Source: JAMXLO01 sp963749575
Lineage (GTDB): Bacteria; Pseudomonadota; Alphaproteobacteria; Acetobacterales; Acetobacteraceae
Assembly (NCBI GenBank): GCA_963749575.1
Contig: CAVVNM010000017.1
Coordinates: 145,500 to 209,499 of the forward strand
Reading direction: 5' to 3'
DNA: 64,000 bases
Of this stretch, positions 7,928-17,053 are shown piece after piece (positions within the stretch are counted from its first letter, which is position 1; every line of letters begins with the position of its first letter). The translations under genes and the position numbers were made by a program. The notes beneath the pieces are model-generated. The model made no database searches. It was not told the DNA's origin and was given only the letters and a program-made list of their open reading frames with translations.

Positions 7928-10672
7928 CTAACTCGAGGAGCTCCGGCCGCGGGTTCGACCAAACGCTGCGAAGAACTGATCCTGGCTGGCGTCGATGGCC
8001 GATTCCATAGCCGCCGCCGCGCCGGTCAGCATCGACAGCAGTGACACGCAGCCAGTCCAGCCGGTCTGATGGCTGGCGCCAAGGCCGGCGCCGTTGTCGC
8101 CGTGGAAGTATTCGTAAAACAGCACGAGATCGCGCCAATGCGGGTCGGTTTGAAACTTCTCGGTGCCGCCATAGAGCGGGCGCCTGCCGTCCGGTCCGCG
8201 ATGAAAAATAGCGAAAATCCGGCGCGCTATTTCCGCAGCGACCTGCAGCAGCGTCAGCTGTCTGCCGGAACCCGTCGGACACTCAATGGTGAATTTATCA
8301 CCGTAGTAGCGGTACAGATTGATCAGCGCGCGTACGATCAGCAGGTTCATCGGCATCCAGACCGGCCCACGCCAATTCGAGTTGCCGCCGAAGCTGCCGG
8401 ATGCCGATTCAGCCGGATGATAGCCGACAAAATAACTTCGCTCGCCAACCTGAAACCGGAACGGATGGTCACGATGGAAGCGCGACAGGGAGCGAATTCC
8501 GAACGGACCTAGAAATTCCTCCTCGTCGAGCATCCGGTGCAGCACGCGTCGCAACCGCTCTTCGTTCAGAACCGCGAGCAGGGTGCGGCCGTTATGGCCT
8601 GGTTTGCTCGGCAGCGCGATATGCTCGACCAGCTGGGGAAAACGCGCGAGGAAAGCAGCGCCCCGCGCGACCGCATTGGGCACCCGCGCAAGTTCTGCCG
8701 GCTCGAACACGGTTGCGGCACAGAGCGGCAGCAGACCCACCATGGAACGCACCTTGAGCCGCTGCGCGCTGCCATCCGGCAGGCGCAGCACATCGTAGAA
8801 GAAACCGTCTTGTTCGTCCCAGAGATCATCCTGTTGGTCGCCCATGCGGCCAAGTGCCGAGCCGATCCACATGAAATGCTCGAAGAATTTAAGCGCGAGG
8901 GGCTCATAGACCCGGTCGTGTCCGGCCAGTTCCACGGCGATCTGCAGCATCGTCTGGGCGTACAATGCCATCCAGCCGGTGCCGTCTGCCTGATCCATAT
9001 GACCGCCGGTCGGCAGCGGTGCGCTCCGATCGAACACCCCGATATTGTCCAGCCCCAGAAAGCCGCCTTGGAACACATTGCGTCCACGGGGATCCTTGCG
9101 ATTGCTCCACCAGGTGAAGTTGGCAATCAGCTTTTGGAACACATGCCCAAGGAATCTGGTATCACCGACGCCGCCATTTCTCGCCTTGTCGACCTCATAG
9201 ACGAAGAAGGCCGCCCAGGAATGCACCGGCGGATTGACATCGCCGAACCCCCATTCATAGGCAGGAAGTTGGCCATTTGGATGGATGTAGTCGGCGTGCA
9301 GCATGAGTTCGAGCTGCTGCTTGGCGAAGTCAGGATCAACCAGCACCAACGCCAGGCAATGAAATCCCAGGTCCCAGCTGGCGTACCAGGGATACTCCCA
9401 CTTGTCCGGCATCGAGATGATATGGTCATTGAGCATATGGAACCAGTCAGCGTTGCGGGTCGCGACGTCGCCTGCGGACGTTGGAAAGGCATTATGCTCC
9501 GCCAGCCAGCGCGCAACATCGAAATGATAGTGTTGTTTGCTCCACAACATGCCGGCGAGCGCCTGACGGAATATGCTGCGTCCGTCCTGGTCGAGGTGGG
9601 ATGGCGTAATCACGTCGTAGAAGGCGTCAGCCTCTGCGCGGCGTCGGGCGAAGATCTCGTCGAAGGAAGCGTCAAAGGCAGGATCGTCCGGCCCGGCTCG
9701 CCGCAGCCGCAACCGCACGGTTGCGGAGCCGGCGGCCGGGATATCGAGCAGGTAGTGTGCGGCTGCCTTGGTACCGGTGTTCGCCGGGTTGACCGCAGCA
9801 GTACGGCCGTGCAGCAGGAAATCGTTGATGCCGTCCTTGACAAAGGCGGTTCCGCCGGCGGTGCCCGTCAGGCGCCGGTCGTTCGTCTCGTTCTCGGTGA
9901 ACAGCAGTCGTGGTGACCCGTCGCACTTCAGTTGCCAAACACCAAGCTGCGGGTGGTTCGCGGTGATCGTGTCGCTGTTGCCGGTCATCGCCGGCGGTTT
10001 CGCACCCGGCCTGCCGGTCCACAGGTTGCGGAACCACAGCGTCGGAAGTAGATGCAGCGGCTGCGTCGCAGAGCCGCGATTGTGTACCGTCAGCAGGATC
10101 AGAATATCGTCCGGCGACGCCTTGGCATACTCAACGAGCACATCGAAATACTGATTATCGTCGAAGATCCCGGAGTCGATCAGCTCGTACTCGAATTCCT
10201 GACGTGAGCGAGCTCGATTGGTTCGAACCAGGTCGTCATATGGAAAGCTGCGCTGCGGATATTTGTAGAGATATTTGCAGTACGAGTGGGTTGGTGTCGC
10301 ATCGAGATAGAAATAGTACTCCTTTACGTCCTCACCGTGATTGCCCTCGCCGTTGGTGAGACCGAAGGCGCGTTCCTTCAGGATCGGATCAGCGCCGTTC
10401 CACAAGGCCAGCGCAAAGCACAGCAGCTGCTTGTCGTCGCAAAATCCCGCGAGGCCGTCCTCACCCCAGCGATAGGCGCGGCTGCGGGCGTCGTCGTGCG
10501 TGAAATAATCCCATGCGGCGCCGTGCTCGCTGTAGTCCTCGCGGACGGTGCCCCATTGTCGCTCGCTGAGATACGGGCCCCACTGTCGCCAGGATGCGGT
10601 GCCCTCGCGAGCCTCCAGCAGCCGCCCATGTTCGCCGCGCTTTTGTTCAGACTTCGACGGATGAACCGGCAT
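7928..10672 (-). CDS. GH63-like (MGH1-type) glucosidase
   Basis: A protein of about 914 aa resembling bacterial GH63/mannosyl-oligosaccharide-glucosidase-like proteins, an (alpha/alpha)6 hydrolase fold. Segments such as SERQWGTVREDYSEHGAAWD at the N-terminus, MPDKWEYPWYASWDLGFH in the middle, and the C-terminal NSNWRGPVWMPMNLLIVRAL are characteristic. It lacks a signal peptide, suggesting intracellular action on an oligosaccharide or glucosylglycerate-type substrate. ATG 10672 follows a GAGGCAGG stretch; an in-frame ATG also exists at 10717. The substrate is unresolved. Confidence 0.82.
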   Translation of the reverse strand: MPVHPSKSEQKRGEHGRLLEAREGTASWRQWGPYLSERQWGTVREDYSEHGAAWDYFTHDDARSRAYRWGEDGLAGFCDDKQLLCFALALWNGADPILKERAFGLTNGEGNHGEDVKEYYFYLDATPTHSYCKYLYKYPQRSFPYDDLVRTNRARSRQEFEYELIDSGIFDDNQYFDVLVEYAKASPDDILILLTVHNRGSATQPLHLLPTLWFRNLWTGRPGAKPPAMTGNSDTITANHPQLGVWQLKCDGSPRLLFTENETNDRRLTGTAGGTAFVKDGINDFLLHGRTAAVNPANTGTKAAAHYLLDIPAAGSATVRLRLRRAGPDDPAFDASFDEIFARRRAEADAFYDVITPSHLDQDGRSIFRQALAGMLWSKQHYHFDVARWLAEHNAFPTSAGDVATRNADWFHMLNDHIISMPDKWEYPWYASWDLGFHCLALVLVDPDFAKQQLELMLHADYIHPNGQLPAYEWGFGDVNPPVHSWAAFFVYEVDKARNGGVGDTRFLGHVFQKLIANFTWWSNRKDPRGRNVFQGGFLGLDNIGVFDRSAPLPTGGHMDQADGTGWMALYAQTMLQIAVELAGHDRVYEPLALKFFEHFMWIGSALGRMGDQQDDLWDEQDGFFYDVLRLPDGSAQRLKVRSMVGLLPLCAATVFEPAELARVPNAVARGAAFLARFPQLVEHIALPSKPGHNGRTLLAVLNEERLRRVLHRMLDEEEFLGPFGIRSLSRFHRDHPFRFQVGERSYFVGYHPAESASGSFGGNSNWRGPVWMPMNLLIVRALINLYRYYGDKFTIECPTGSGRQLTLLQVAAEIARRIFAIFHRGPDGRRPLYGGTEKFQTDPHWRDLVLFYEYFHGDNGAGLGASHQTGWTGCVSLLSMLTGAAAAMESAIDASQDQFFAAFGRTRGRSSSS

Positions 10673-10825
10673 GTTCTGCGCCTGCCTCAGCTGGAGTCCT
10701 GTAGTGGCCGCCGGCATTGGCGCCTTGCCGGCAAATCATGGCGTGACCTTCCGGCAAGGGCAACAGACGCTGGTTCGGCAGCGGCTGGGCGGCGATCAGT
10801 TCGAACACCACGGATAGCGACGGCC

Positions 10826-10990
10826 ATCGAGGGTGTGATCCTTGACCCGCTCTACACCGCCAAGGCGACCGCCTGTATGATCGCGCATCTTCGGGCAGGC
10901 CGTTACGCTCGGGCCGACACGCTGCGGTGCGTCACCACTGGCGGTGCGCCGGCGGTCCTCGCCTGGAACGCGCTCTGGACTGCCACGACC
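10826..10990 (+). pseudogene. C-terminal remnant of D-cysteine desulfhydrase/ACC deaminase family
   Basis: Plus-strand translation from about 10826 gives IEGVILDPLYTAKATACMI, then HLRAGRYARADTLRCVTTGG and APAVLAWNAL. This matches the C-terminal end of PLP-dependent D-cysteine desulfhydrases, where DPVYTGKA is followed by a HTGG-AP-LF(A)Y motif. The rest of the gene is absent: the upstream DNA belongs to the opposite-strand glycosidase. It is a truncated relic of about 55 codons. 10673-10825 holds no other gene that I can recognise. Confidence 0.6.
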
Positions 10991-11007
10991 GGGCGGAGGG
11001 CATCGAC

Positions 11008-11832
11008 ATGCGAGTGCTGGTGAGCGGAAGCAGCGGCCTGATCGGTGGCGCCGTCGTTGCGCACCTGTTGGCTCAAGGCGATCAGGTGGTTCGATTTGAT
11101 GTTGCCGAAGGTCACGACGTTCTCGATGCGCAGGACTATGCGGCAGCGGCCCGCGGCTGCGACGCGATCGTCCATGCCGCAGGCGGGCAGCAGCCGGATG
11201 CTGCCGATTCCGGCCAACGCTTCATCACCCACAACGTGACGGGCAACTGGAACATGTTGGAGGCCGCGCACAACGCGGGCATCGGGCGCGTCGTCACGTT
11301 CAGCAGCGTCAATGCGATCGGCGCGTTCCGTGGCGAGGCGGCGCCGGATTACCTGCCGATCGATGACGACCACCCGATCCGTCCGCCCACCGCATACGGA
11401 ATGGCGAAGCGGCTGGTTGAGGAATTGTGCCGTTGCTACACCGTGACGAAGGGGATCGCGACGGTGTGCTTGCGTCCGCCAGCCGTCTGCGGCGCGGCCC
11501 GCCGTGCCAGTCTTGCGGCGGCACGCGCCGCGGATCCCGCTGCCGAGTGGACGCCGTATTGGGAGTACGGCGCGTGGATCGATGTGCGCGACGTGGCAAG
11601 CGCCGTGGACGCGGCGTTGCGCCGTTCCGAACAGTCCCATCTGACTGCGCTCATCGTCGCCGATGACGGGACTTCGCCGATCCCGCCCCGCGAACTGGCG
11701 CGACGGTTGCTGCCTGATGTGCCTTGGCGCGGTCCTGAGCCGGTCGATGCGTGGGCGCCGCTGGTGCACTCGGATCGTGCGCGCGAGGCACTGGGATGGC
11801 GACCGCAGTTCCGCTGGCGCGCGGTCGACTGA
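11008..11832 (+). CDS. NAD-dependent epimerase/dehydratase (extended SDR)
   Basis: A 274-aa extended short-chain dehydrogenase with N-terminal GSSGLIGGAV (GxxGxxG NAD-binding), the FSSVNAIG strand and an active-site YGMAK (YxxxK) motif, then the GAWIDVRDVASAVDAAL segment common to UDP-sugar epimerase-like proteins. The start is placed at 11008, where the Rossmann strand begins and GGGCGGAGGG lies upstream, rather than at an ATG 81 nt earlier that would overlap a D-cysteine desulfhydrase relic. It acts on a nucleotide sugar or uronate; which one is not shown. Confidence 0.85.
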   Translation: MRVLVSGSSGLIGGAVVAHLLAQGDQVVRFDVAEGHDVLDAQDYAAAARGCDAIVHAAGGQQPDAADSGQRFITHNVTGNWNMLEAAHNAGIGRVVTFSSVNAIGAFRGEAAPDYLPIDDDHPIRPPTAYGMAKRLVEELCRCYTVTKGIATVCLRPPAVCGAARRASLAAARAADPAAEWTPYWEYGAWIDVRDVASAVDAALRRSEQSHLTALIVADDGTSPIPPRELARRLLPDVPWRGPEPVDAWAPLVHSDRAREALGWRPQFRWRAVD

Positions 11833-11878
11833 ACATGCTGGATGACGCACCGGCCCGCCGGTTGCGGAGCGGGAAGGG

Positions 11879-12397
11879 TCACCCGGCGCCTGTTTGGCGC
11901 ACTGCCAGCCGGTAGGCATCCAGCACGTCGCTGCCGAAGCACGCCAGCACCACGCGCTGGATCGTCTGCTCCGCAGCCAGAAACCCGGCCACCGTTCGCA
12001 CCGCGATCCTGGCGGCGTCAGCAACCGGATAGCCGTAAATGCCGCAACTGATCGCCGGGAAGGCGATGCTGCGCACGCCGTGGGCGACCGCCAGCCGCAG
12101 GCTCGCGCTATAGCAGCTCGCCAGCAACTCCGGTTCACCGTGCCCGCCGTCGCGGTAGCGCGGCCCCACGGCGTGGATCACGAACTTCGCCGGCAGCCCA
12201 TAGCCCTTGGTGATCTTCGCCTGTCCGGTCGGACAACCGCCGAGCGTGCGGCACTCCTCCAGCAGCGCCGGCCCGGCGGCGCGATGGATTGCTCCGTCCA
12301 CGCCGCCGCCGCCCAGCAGCGATTGGTTCGCCGCATTCACGATCGCGTCCACCGTCAGCGTGGTGATGTCGGCCTCGCGAACCTCCATGCGTTGCAT
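11879..12397 (-). CDS. Macrodomain O-acetyl-ADP-ribose deacetylase (YmdB-like)
   Basis: A 172-aa single macrodomain. IVNAANQSLLGGGGVDGAIH (residues about 20-39) and ISCGIYGYP near residue 119 are the ADP-ribose-binding loops of MacroD/YmdB proteins, which hydrolyse O-acetyl-ADP-ribose or mono-ADP-ribose linkages. It is the last gene of a leftward block after ilvC and corA, 12 bp below corA, so it is probably co-transcribed. The length is typical of the family. Confidence 0.92.
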   Translation of the reverse strand: MQRMEVREADITTLTVDAIVNAANQSLLGGGGVDGAIHRAAGPALLEECRTLGGCPTGQAKITKGYGLPAKFVIHAVGPRYRDGGHGEPELLASCYSASLRLAVAHGVRSIAFPAISCGIYGYPVADAARIAVRTVAGFLAAEQTIQRVVLACFGSDVLDAYRLAVRQTGAG

Positions 12398-12409
12398 GGC
12401 GTGCCTCCG

Positions 12410-13369
12410 TCAGATCCAGTTGCGCCACTTGAATATGGCCAGCGGGATGATCGCGGTCAGCAGGATCACAACCAGGCCGTAGGGATAGCCCCAGGACCAG
12501 TCGTATTCCGGCATGAACTTGAAGTTCATCCCGTAGATGCCGGCCACCAGCACCGGCGGGATGCCGACGACCGAGGCCACCGTCAGCACCTTCATCACGT
12601 TGTTCTGCGCGATGTTGATGAAGCCCAGCGTGGCATCCAGCAGGAACTGCAGCTTGTCGTTGAGGTGCGTGTCGTAGTCGTTCAGCGATGCAATGTCGCG
12701 CTGCAGCGTCTGCAATCGCGGGTGCAGTTCCTGCGGCAGCCATGCCTCGGCCGCCGTCTCCACGTAGGGTACGATGCGCCCGGCACTGACCTGACTTTCG
12801 CGGATATGCGAGACGAGGTCGCCGACCCGGCCGAGCGTGACCAGTGTGGCGCGGAGCATCATGTCCTCGCGTTTGCGGCCGGACGCGGCCACCATGTCCG
12901 CGGCGAATATGCGATGCGAGATGGTTTCGAGGTCCGCCTTCACCTGTTCCAGCGCGTCGGCCTGGCGATCGACGACAGCCTCCAGCAGCGCCACCATCAC
13001 ATGCGAGCCGCTGCGTGCCGGCGTCGCGTGGTGTGCCATGAACTGTTCGAACACGCGGCTTGCCGCAAACCGGACCGTGATCAGCCGGTCGCGCGACAGG
13101 ACGAAACCGAACGAAACCGACCGCGGCTCACCATCGAGGTGAATCACCACCGGCAGGTTGAGATAGAGCACGCCGTCACGCGTTGCGAGGCGGCTGGAGC
13201 TTTCGATCTCGTTGATGTCGGCCTCGGTGGGAACCGCGAGGCCGGTCTCGCGGGTGACACGCTCGGTTTCATCCGGCGTGGGCTCAAGCAGATCGATCCA
13301 TACCGCATCAGCGAGCGGCTCCGACGTGCGGCGGAGCACTTCGTCCTGGCAGGTGAATGCGGTCAGCAA
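12410..13369 (-). CDS. corA: CorA-family magnesium/cobalt transport protein
   Basis: A 319-aa CorA-type channel of the inner membrane. It has a long cytoplasmic alpha/beta domain, a long helix, then two C-terminal transmembrane helices. The selectivity motif is seen as YGMNF after the first helix (VASVVGIPPVLVAGIYGMNF), followed by the acidic periplasmic loop MPEYDW. It sits 12 bp below ilvC and 12 bp above the macrodomain gene on the same strand. It transports Mg2+, Co2+ or Ni2+; the ion is not resolved by sequence. Confidence 0.92.
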   Translation of the reverse strand: MLTAFTCQDEVLRRTSEPLADAVWIDLLEPTPDETERVTRETGLAVPTEADINEIESSSRLATRDGVLYLNLPVVIHLDGEPRSVSFGFVLSRDRLITVRFAASRVFEQFMAHHATPARSGSHVMVALLEAVVDRQADALEQVKADLETISHRIFAADMVAASGRKREDMMLRATLVTLGRVGDLVSHIRESQVSAGRIVPYVETAAEAWLPQELHPRLQTLQRDIASLNDYDTHLNDKLQFLLDATLGFINIAQNNVMKVLTVASVVGIPPVLVAGIYGMNFKFMPEYDWSWGYPYGLVVILLTAIIPLAIFKWRNWI

Positions 13370-13381
13370 GTGCTGCCGGCT

Positions 13382-14401
13382 TCAGTTGCGTGACCGATCC
13401 ACCAGCGCGTTCTTGCCGATCCACGGCATCATCGCGCGCAGTTTCTCGCCCACCTGCTCGATCGGGTGCTCGGCCAGGCGCTGGCGCATCGCCTTGAAGC
13501 TGGTCTGGTTCACCTTGTTCTCCAGCATCCAGTCGCGCGCAAACTTGCCGGATTGGATGTCGGCCAGCACGCGCTTCATTTCCGCCTTGGTGGTGTCGTT
13601 GACGATGCGCGGCCCGGACACGTACTCGCCGTACTCGGCGGTGTTGCTGACCGAGTAGTTCATGTTGGCGATGCCGCCTTCATACACCAGATCGACGATC
13701 AGCTTCACTTCGTGGACACACTCGAAATACGCCATCTCGGGTGCGTAGCCGGCTTCCACCAGCGTCTCGTAGCCCGCCTTCATCAGCTCGACCAGTCCGC
13801 CGCACAGCACGGTCTGTTCGCCGAACAGGTCGGTCTCGCATTCCTCCTTGAACGTCGTCTCGATGATCCCGGCGCGACCGCCACCGATCGCGCTGGCATA
13901 GGACAGCGCGACCTCCATCGCGTTGCCCGACGGGTTCTGCGCCACCGCGACCAGGCACGGCACGCCGGCGCCGCGCTGATATTCGCTGCGCACCGTGTGG
14001 CCAGGGCCTTTCGGCGCGATCATGAACACATCGATGTCGGGGCGCGGATCGAGCAGGTTGAAGTGCACGTTCAGGCCATGCGCGAATGCCAGCGCAGCGC
14101 CTTTCTTCAGGTTCGGCCCAAGCTTGTCGCGATACAGGTCGCCCTGGCCCTCGTCTGGGGTCAGCATCATGACCACGTCGGCGGTTTTCGCGCAGTCGGC
14201 CGGGTCCATCACCTTCAGTCCCGCAGCCTCCGCCTTCGCCACGCCTGCCGAGTTCGGGCGCAGACCCACGACGACGTCCTTCACGCCGCTGTCCTTCAGG
14301 TTGTTGGCGTGGGCGTGCCCCTGGCTGCCATAGCCGATGATGGCGACGCGCTTGCCCTTGATCAGGTTCACATCGGCGTCGCGGTCATAGTAAACGCGCA
14401 T
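13382..14401 (-). CDS. ilvC: Ketol-acid reductoisomerase
   Basis: A 339-aa class I ketol-acid reductoisomerase, catalysing the second common step of valine/isoleucine synthesis with NADPH and Mg2+. The Rossmann motif AIIGYGSQGHAHANNLKDSG is near residue 20, MLTPDEGQGDLY near 79, and the C-terminal knotted domain carries the metal-ligand segments ETDLFGEQ and CVHEVKLIVDL. Length is as expected for the short class. It is preceded by a 68-codon small gene and ilvH in the same direction, forming the ilv operon. Confidence 0.97.
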   Translation of the reverse strand: MRVYYDRDADVNLIKGKRVAIIGYGSQGHAHANNLKDSGVKDVVVGLRPNSAGVAKAEAAGLKVMDPADCAKTADVVMMLTPDEGQGDLYRDKLGPNLKKGAALAFAHGLNVHFNLLDPRPDIDVFMIAPKGPGHTVRSEYQRGAGVPCLVAVAQNPSGNAMEVALSYASAIGGGRAGIIETTFKEECETDLFGEQTVLCGGLVELMKAGYETLVEAGYAPEMAYFECVHEVKLIVDLVYEGGIANMNYSVSNTAEYGEYVSGPRIVNDTTKAEMKRVLADIQSGKFARDWMLENKVNQTSFKAMRQRLAEHPIEQVGEKLRAMMPWIGKNALVDRSRN

Positions 14402-14416
14402 CTGTTGCTGCTCCTG

Positions 14417-14623
14417 TTATCTGGGGAGATCGGCGGCCGAAGGCTCGAACTTCATCGGGCGCCAGGCATAGTGATCGGCTCCCGCCGCGATACGAAACCA
14501 GCTGCGTCCGGTGACCGTATCGACCATCATGGTAAGGCCGGCGCCCGATGGCTGCACGATCAGGTAACGGCCCGGCGTGTCGGTCTCTCCGGTGGGCGGC
14601 GCGGCGTTGAGGGAACCGGACAT
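14417..14623 (-). CDS. Small hypothetical protein between ilvH and ilvC
   Basis: A 68-aa protein with no membrane segment or recognised domain, containing the segment GRSWFRIAAGADHYAWRPMKFE. The ATG has GGAAAG 8 nt upstream, the gene is only 15 bp from ilvC and 37 bp from ilvH, and codon usage resembles its neighbours, so it is probably expressed as part of the ilv operon. The function is unknown. Confidence 0.6.
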   Translation of the reverse strand: MSGSLNAAPPTGETDTPGRYLIVQPSGAGLTMMVDTVTGRSWFRIAAGADHYAWRPMKFEPSAADLPR

Positions 14624-14660
14624 GATCCAATCTTTCCAGCGATGCTGACCGATATCGACC

Positions 14661-15170
14661 CTAGATCGTTCGCACGCCGCGCGCCATCGCCACTATGCCG
14701 GTGCGCGACACCTCGGCGAGCCCGAGATGGCGCATCAGATCGATGAACGCGTCGAGCTTGTCGGTGGCACCGGTAAGTTCGAATACGAAACTCTCTTGCG
14801 TCGCATCGATCACGCGGGCGCGGAACGCATCGGCGATGCGCAAGGCCTCGACGCGCTTCTCGCCAACGCCGGTCACCTTGATCAGCGCCATCTCGCGAGC
14901 GATGTGCGGCCCTTCCCGCGTCAGATCGGCGACGCGGTGCACCGGCACCAGGCGATCGAGTTGCGCCTTGATCTGCTCGATCACCATCTCGGTGCCGGAG
15001 GTGACGATGTTGATGCGCGATCGGCCGCCACCGCTTTCCACCGGCGCCACGGTGAGGCTGTCGATGTTGTAGCCGCGGCCGGAGAACAGGCCGACGACGC
15101 GGGCGAGAATACCGGGTTCGTTCTCAACCAGCACCGATATCGTAGCGCTGCGCAATGTGCTGTCGGGCAT
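14661..15170 (-). CDS. ilvH: Acetolactate synthase small (regulatory) subunit
   Basis: A 169-aa protein with an N-terminal ACT domain (SVLVENEPGILARVVGLFSG, residues about 13-32, then RGYNIDSL) and the C-terminal ALS_ss_C region. It binds valine for feedback inhibition and activates the catalytic subunit IlvB, encoded immediately upstream. The typical small-subunit length is about 160-170 aa. It is spaced 48 bp after ilvB, and that gap carries a small palindrome. Confidence 0.96.
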   Translation of the reverse strand: MPDSTLRSATISVLVENEPGILARVVGLFSGRGYNIDSLTVAPVESGGGRSRINIVTSGTEMVIEQIKAQLDRLVPVHRVADLTREGPHIAREMALIKVTGVGEKRVEALRIADAFRARVIDATQESFVFELTGATDKLDAFIDLMRHLGLAEVSRTGIVAMARGVRTI

Positions 15171-15186
15171 TCTTGGTATTCCAGTC

Positions 15187-15211
15187 GTTATCCCCGCGAA
15201 ACCGGGGTGAC
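15187..15211. repeat. Short palindrome of repeat family A between ilvB and ilvH
   Basis: Arms GTTATCCCCG and CGGGGTGAC form a hairpin with a short loop. The left arm closely resembles the left arm of the repeat at 987-1072 (GTCATCCCCGCGAAA). It lies in the 48-bp gap between ilvB and ilvH and could affect transcript processing or relative expression, which is inference. Confidence 0.55.
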
Positions 15212-15218
15212 GGGTGGG

Positions 15219-16997
15219 TCAGACCAGAACGAGGCCTTCGTCGGTGATGCCGGCGGCATCGCCCTCGTGTTCGGTGCCGAGGATCATCTCGTTGTGCGCG
15301 GCGCCGCTCGGGATCATCGGGAAGCAGTTCTCCTTCGGGTCCACCGCGATGTCGGCGATCACCGCACGATCGGTCGCCAGCATCTCGCGGATCACGTCGT
15401 CGACCTGCTCGACGCGTTCTGCGCGCAGGCCGACCGCGTGGAAACTGTCCGCCAGCTTGACAAAGTCCGGCAGTGCCGCGCTGTAGCTTTCCGAATAGCG
15501 CCCGCCATGCAGCAGTTCCTGCCATTGGCGGACCATTCCCATGTACTGGTTGTTCAGGATGAACACCTTCACCGGGAGCCGGTACTGCGCCAGCGTGCCC
15601 ATCTCCTGGATGTTCATCAGGACGCTTGCCTCACCGGCGATGTCGATCACCAGCGCGTCGGGGTGGGCCACCTGCACGCCCATCGCGGCCGGCAATCCAT
15701 AGCCCATGGTGCCGAGACCACCGCTGGTCATCCAATGGTTCGGCCGCTCGAAGTGGAAGTGCTGGGCCGCCCACATCTGGTGCTGGCCGACCTCGGTGGT
15801 GATGAAGATCTCCCGGTCCACCGCACGGGTCAGCTCATACAGCCGCTGGATGGCGTATTGCGGCTTGATGATCGCGCCCGGCGTCATGTCCTGGGTGAAC
15901 TTCAGGCTGTCCTTCGCGCGCCAGCTGTCGATGTGGCGCCACCATGCCGCCAGCGCCTGCGTGTCGGGCACCGTGGCGTCGGCCTGCCATGCCGCGATCA
16001 GCGCGTCCAGCGTGCGGCCGGCATCGCCCACGATGGCGACATCGACCGGCACGTTCTTGTTGATCGATGAGGGATCGATGTCGGCGTGGATCTTCTTCGA
16101 CCCCGGGCTGAACGCGTTCAGCCGACCGGTCACGCGGTCATCGAACCGAGCGCCGATGTTCAGCAGCACATCGCAGCCGTGCATCGCAAGATTGGCCTCG
16201 TAGGTGCCGTGCATGCCCAGCATGCCGAGGAACTGCGGATCGGAGGCAGGGTAGGCGCCGAGACCCATCAGCGTGTTGGTGACCGGGAAGCCGGTCATTC
16301 GGGTGAACCGCACCAGCGCCGCCGATGCCGCGGGGCCGGCGTTGATCACACCGCCGCCGGCATAGATCATCGGCCGCTTCGCCTGCTTCAGCAGGGCGAT
16401 CGCCTTGGCGATCTGGCCGTGGTCGGGCTCGGTCTGCGGGCGGTAGCTGGGATGCCCCGAGGCGGGCTCGGTATACGGCGCGCGGCCGATCACGATGTCC
16501 TTCGGCAGGTCGATCACAACCGGACCGGGCCGGCCGGAGCGGGCGACGTAGAACGCCTCGTGGACTACCCGGGCCAGGTCTTCGGCACGCTTGACCAGGT
16601 AGTTGTGCTTGGTGGCCGGGCGCGTGATGCCGGTGGTGTCCGCCTCCTGGAACGCGTCGTTGCCGATCAGGTGGGTGGGCACCTGCCCGGTCAGGCAGAC
16701 CACCGGGATCGAGTCCATCAGTGCGTCCACCAGTCCGGTCACCGCATTGGTCGCCCCCGGGCCGGATGTGACCAGCACCACGCCGACCTTGCCGGTGGAG
16801 CGGGCGTAGCCCTCGGCGGCATGCACCGCGCCGCCCTCCTGGCGGACCAGGATGTGGCGGATCGCGTTCTGCTTGAACAGCGCGTCATAGATCGGCAGTA
16901 CGGCGCCGCCCGGATATCCGAAGATGACCTCCACGCCCTGGTCCTTCAGGGCCCGCAGGAGGACTTCCGCTCCCGATTGGGCGTCGTCTGCCGACAT
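15219..16997 (-). CDS. ilvB: Acetolactate synthase large (catalytic) subunit
   Basis: A 592-aa thiamine-diphosphate enzyme that condenses two pyruvates, or pyruvate with 2-oxobutyrate, to start branched-chain amino-acid synthesis. Visible features are VIFGYPGGAVLPIYDAL at the N-terminus, the catalytic-Glu region RQEGGAVHAAEGYA, and the cofactor motif IDIAGEASVLMNIQEMGT with GEAS where GDGS is most common. The start at 16997 has CTGGAG upstream; an in-frame ATG at 17057 would overlap miaA. It is the first ilv gene of the leftward block, 56 bp below miaA. No leader peptide or attenuator was seen. Confidence 0.96.
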   Translation of the reverse strand: MSADDAQSGAEVLLRALKDQGVEVIFGYPGGAVLPIYDALFKQNAIRHILVRQEGGAVHAAEGYARSTGKVGVVLVTSGPGATNAVTGLVDALMDSIPVVCLTGQVPTHLIGNDAFQEADTTGITRPATKHNYLVKRAEDLARVVHEAFYVARSGRPGPVVIDLPKDIVIGRAPYTEPASGHPSYRPQTEPDHGQIAKAIALLKQAKRPMIYAGGGVINAGPAASAALVRFTRMTGFPVTNTLMGLGAYPASDPQFLGMLGMHGTYEANLAMHGCDVLLNIGARFDDRVTGRLNAFSPGSKKIHADIDPSSINKNVPVDVAIVGDAGRTLDALIAAWQADATVPDTQALAAWWRHIDSWRAKDSLKFTQDMTPGAIIKPQYAIQRLYELTRAVDREIFITTEVGQHQMWAAQHFHFERPNHWMTSGGLGTMGYGLPAAMGVQVAHPDALVIDIAGEASVLMNIQEMGTLAQYRLPVKVFILNNQYMGMVRQWQELLHGGRYSESYSAALPDFVKLADSFHAVGLRAERVEQVDDVIREMLATDRAVIADIAVDPKENCFPMIPSGAAHNEMILGTEHEGDAAGITDEGLVLV

Positions 16998-17053
16998 GGT
17001 GGTGCTCCAGGGTGATCGAGGGGGCGCACCGATAGGCCGGATGCTGCGATGCG

